From assembly GCA_019416265.1 (NCBI GenBank), contig DXXQ01000223.1:1-14112 (forward strand): a stretch of DNA of 14,112 nucleotides, written 5' to 3'. Shown here one piece after another: positions 11,841-14,112 of the stretch (the first letter of the stretch is position 1; every line of letters starts with the position of its first letter). Below the pieces are notes generated by a model. It worked only from the letters and a program-made list of their open reading frames with translations. It did no database searches and had not been told where the DNA came from. The DNA comes from Clostridiales bacterium (GTDB lineage: Bacteria > Bacillota > Clostridia > Lachnospirales > Lachnospiraceae). The translations under genes were made by a program, and so were the position numbers.

Positions 11841-14003
11841 TCAGTCGATCTGATACCATTTAATTTCATTTGCTTCCATGTGAAGCGGGAAGCTGCTGCC
11901 GTCGCCTCTGTATACTACCGTATCCTGGGGCTCGTAGGTGTTGTTTACCACGCAGTATTTGTTGTTCTTTACATATGCGTGGACTTCTACATTGAAGTTT
12001 GTGGAGAACCAGCAGTTCAGCTCTTCTTCTGCATTTGCAGACCACAGAACTGCACGGTAAAGAATACGGCTGTTCTCAAAGCTGTACGGAAGTCCGCTGA
12101 TATAAACGCCGCGGCCTTTGCCGAATTCCTTAACAGCCATCTGCACTTCCTTCTCTCTCTGGATCAGGATCTCTGTCTCAGGAAGCGCAAAGATATTCTT
12201 CTTTCCTTCTCCGAAATCCACATCCTTTGTACAGTCGGAAAGAATGAAGTGATCTCTGTGCTCTTCCCAGTTGTACTTATCTGTATTTAAGTTAAATCCA
12301 TGCTCTTCCTCTACGCCAAGAATCTCGGAAAGCTGGATAAAACGGCCCTGCCACTGGTGGGCACAAGGCTCGCCTACGCCGATGAAACCGCCGCCGTTGT
12401 AAACAAATTTCTTCACAGCAGTCACAATTGTCTCATCCTTCCAGAATTCACCGCCTGTATACGCAGTGTCCGCATCGCCGACATTGAGAACAACGTCAAA
12501 CTCGCTCAGTAATTCCGGATTCTCCTTAATATCGTCAAAGCTGATAAATTTCACATCAAAAGGAGCTCCGCTGAGAGCTTCGATCACCCCTGCATAGGAG
12601 TAATTCTGTTTATAGTAAAGAGCGTGGTGAACCATATGATTGCCCCATGCGCGCATTCTGCCCCAGCAGTTCAGGACTGCAACACGTTTTACGCAGTATG
12701 GAGTAACCCCCTGGATATTGTCATAAAGTGTGCGGAATTCATCGGTTACCTCTGTAATATAATCCACGAAATCCGGGAACTGAAGCGCAAGCTTTAAGTA
12801 TCCTCCGTAACCGATTCTCTGAATCGGGCTTCTTAAGATTGCACGGCGGGCTGTTACCCAGTTCACCTTTGCCTCTTTTACCGGATCTCCGCCTTCATGG
12901 AAGGTATCCGGGAAGAAGTACGGAAGGAAACGTCCTTCTGTATATTTCACGTTCTTGATGTCACTGAACAGTCTCAAGGTCGCGCCGTTTCCAACACTTC
13001 CCACTACTGCATCAAGACCGATATTTGCAAATTCATCCATAAACGGTTCCATGCCGATCCAGTGGTCACCCATGAACATCATGGCTTCCTTGCCGTATTC
13101 ATGAACAATATCCACCATCTCTTTGGCAAGAGCTGCAACCTCCCGTCTCTGGAACGCCTGGAAATCTTTAAACTCCTTAGAGGGAATTCTGTATGTGTTA
13201 TTCATGTAACCCTGGTCGATAATAAATTCCGGACGGAACTTATAGCCAACTTCCTTCTCAAACTGCTCCAGAATATAAGGGCTGACAGAAGCAGAATAGC
13301 CATACCAGTCTACATATTTCTCTCTTGCCATCTCATCAAAGATGAGAGTGAACTGATGGAAGAAGGTTGTAAAGCGGACAACATTTACATACTCATGTGT
13401 CTCAAGGAATCTGCGGAGTCTGTTAAGTGAAAATTCTCTTGTTGCAGGCTGACGCACATCGAACGTCATCTGAGGCTCTACATCTTTCCAGTCATTGACA
13501 ACTGCATTGTACATATGTACCGGATCCCACATAATATAAGCAAGGAAGCTTACTGTATAATCGTGGAAAGGAACTGCTTCGATGATCACATCTCCTGTTT
13601 CCTCACTGTAGCTCCATTTATCAGTATCTACAGGCTCTCCTGTAGTTCTGTCCATAACCTCCCACCAGCGTTTGATATCGTCATGGCTGTTCACCTTAAG
13701 CATATCCGGATAAAGATGATCCATCAGATGAATGGACAGCTTATCGGAAACTGCAGTGTGGAAAGATGTCATGATATACATCTGCTGGATTTCTTCCGGA
13801 TGGGCCTTCGCCCATGCGTTATCCTTACGGGTTGTATAATAAGTAGCATAAATTTTTGCGCCTGATTCTTTCAGTTCTGCAGGAAATTCTGTTCCATCGC
13901 AGTCACGGATCGCATCTGCACCCCATTTTTTCAGGATTTCCAGAGTCTCCGGAACTACATCCATATCTGTCGGTATTGTAACACGGCCAAATTTTTTCTC
14001 CAT
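11841..14003 (-). CDS. gnpA: GH112 1,3-beta-galactosyl-N-acetylhexosamine phosphorylase
   Basis: A 720-residue cytoplasmic phosphorylase that splits galacto-N-biose and/or lacto-N-biose with phosphate into galactose 1-phosphate and N-acetylhexosamine, letting gut bacteria use mucin cores and milk sugars without spending ATP on galactose. The catalytic barrel covers about 1-435, followed by an alpha/beta domain (about 436-650) and a C-terminal beta domain. Numbered from the start at 14003, key positions fall as I recall them for the Bifidobacterium longum enzyme: P161, V162, N166, R210, D313 (proposed general acid, in MGDHW), Y362, F364 and H460. The start is chosen by AGGAGG 6 bases upstream; an ATG seven codons earlier has no such site. 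Another GH112 activity, galactosyl-rhamnose phosphorylase, is known in clostridia and cannot be fully excluded. No transporter or sugar kinase partner is seen; neighbours may lie right of the window. Confidence 0.93.
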   Translation of the reverse strand: MEKKFGRVTIPTDMDVVPETLEILKKWGADAIRDCDGTEFPAELKESGAKIYATYYTTRKDNAWAKAHPEEIQQMYIMTSFHTAVSDKLSIHLMDHLYPDMLKVNSHDDIKRWWEVMDRTTGEPVDTDKWSYSEETGDVIIEAVPFHDYTVSFLAYIMWDPVHMYNAVVNDWKDVEPQMTFDVRQPATREFSLNRLRRFLETHEYVNVVRFTTFFHQFTLIFDEMAREKYVDWYGYSASVSPYILEQFEKEVGYKFRPEFIIDQGYMNNTYRIPSKEFKDFQAFQRREVAALAKEMVDIVHEYGKEAMMFMGDHWIGMEPFMDEFANIGLDAVVGSVGNGATLRLFSDIKNVKYTEGRFLPYFFPDTFHEGGDPVKEAKVNWVTARRAILRSPIQRIGYGGYLKLALQFPDFVDYITEVTDEFRTLYDNIQGVTPYCVKRVAVLNCWGRMRAWGNHMVHHALYYKQNYSYAGVIEALSGAPFDVKFISFDDIKENPELLSEFDVVLNVGDADTAYTGGEFWKDETIVTAVKKFVYNGGGFIGVGEPCAHQWQGRFIQLSEILGVEEEHGFNLNTDKYNWEEHRDHFILSDCTKDVDFGEGKKNIFALPETEILIQREKEVQMAVKEFGKGRGVYISGLPYSFENSRILYRAVLWSANAEEELNCWFSTNFNVEVHAYVKNNKYCVVNNTYEPQDTVVYRGDGSSFPLHMEANEIKWYQID

Positions 14004-14044
14004 TTTTATCCTCCTGATTATCATTTTGTATCTGTCTGCCTTGT

Positions 14045-14076
14045 ATTGTAAACGAGGTGAACAGTTACACGTTTTA
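14045..14076 (-). promoter_or_regulatory. Weak candidate promoter and operator region for GH112
   Basis: TACAAT (14050-14045, minus strand) could be a -10, but no good -35 is found. Overlapping it on the plus strand, TGTAAACG (14047-14054) matches the left half of a CcpA cre site with a poor right half. An imperfect inverted repeat also spans the area (AAACG..GTG with CACGTTT). Sugar-responsive or catabolite control is plausible but unproven. Confidence 0.25.
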
Positions 14077-14112
14077 CTCTGTTCCCCATAATCCCATGGT
14101 AATGTTTTCGAC

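Noticed and set aside
1..14112. CRISPR arrays, tRNA or rRNA genes, insertion sequences
   Set aside because: Reading both strands showed no regular direct repeats with spacers, no cloverleaf with a T-loop GGTTCGAATCC-type core, and no transposase-like protein.

Overview
The window looks like chromosome from a gut Firmicute, most likely a Lachnospiraceae member (Blautia/Dorea/Ruminococcus type). The reasons are strong AGGAGG ribosome binding sites, the YesM/YesN-type sensor pair, a GH112 host-glycan phosphorylase, and L13 and S9 proteins of clostridial type. This placement is inference from protein character; no database was consulted. No mobile element, CRISPR array, tRNA or rRNA gene was seen.

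Left part, plus strand (1-5187). A secreted CUT1-type sugar-binding protein gene has its own promoter and terminator. It is followed by a separately promoted histidine kinase (YesM/LytS type) and an AraC-type response regulator (YesN type) that overlap by ATGA. No permease genes are in view. A structured leader hairpin sits directly against the kinase ribosome binding site.

Middle part, minus strand (5213-8596). An 893-residue protein fuses a TetM-like ribosome-acting GTPase to a C-terminal NYN nuclease domain of the YacP/Rae1 type, with the acidic active-site residues in place. An OmpR-type response regulator follows 33 bases downstream with no kinase next to it. A short perfect hairpin separates this unit from the convergent YesN gene. 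The fusion, together with its orphan regulator, is the most interesting content of the window: it suggests a ribosome-targeted mRNA-cutting or ribosome-rescue factor under signal control.

Right part. A divergent, plus-strand SulP anion transporter with a STAS domain (8877-10532) has its own promoter, a leader hairpin and a strong terminator usable in both directions. On the minus strand lie rplM-rpsI (L13 and S9) with a perfect TTGACA-17-TATAAT promoter, four A-tracts at exact 10-base spacing upstream of it, and a leader of about 167 nt that may be the Firmicute L13 leader. rpsI starts with TTG. Upstream of these is a GH112 galacto-N-biose/lacto-N-biose phosphorylase (11841-14003), which releases galactose 1-phosphate from mucin- or milk-type disaccharides.

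Functionally the window mixes carbohydrate sensing and use (binding protein, YesM/YesN pair, GH112) with translation (L13, S9, ribosome-acting GTPase-nuclease) and anion transport. Only the kinase/regulator pair, rplM-rpsI, and the GTPase/OmpR pair look like operons.
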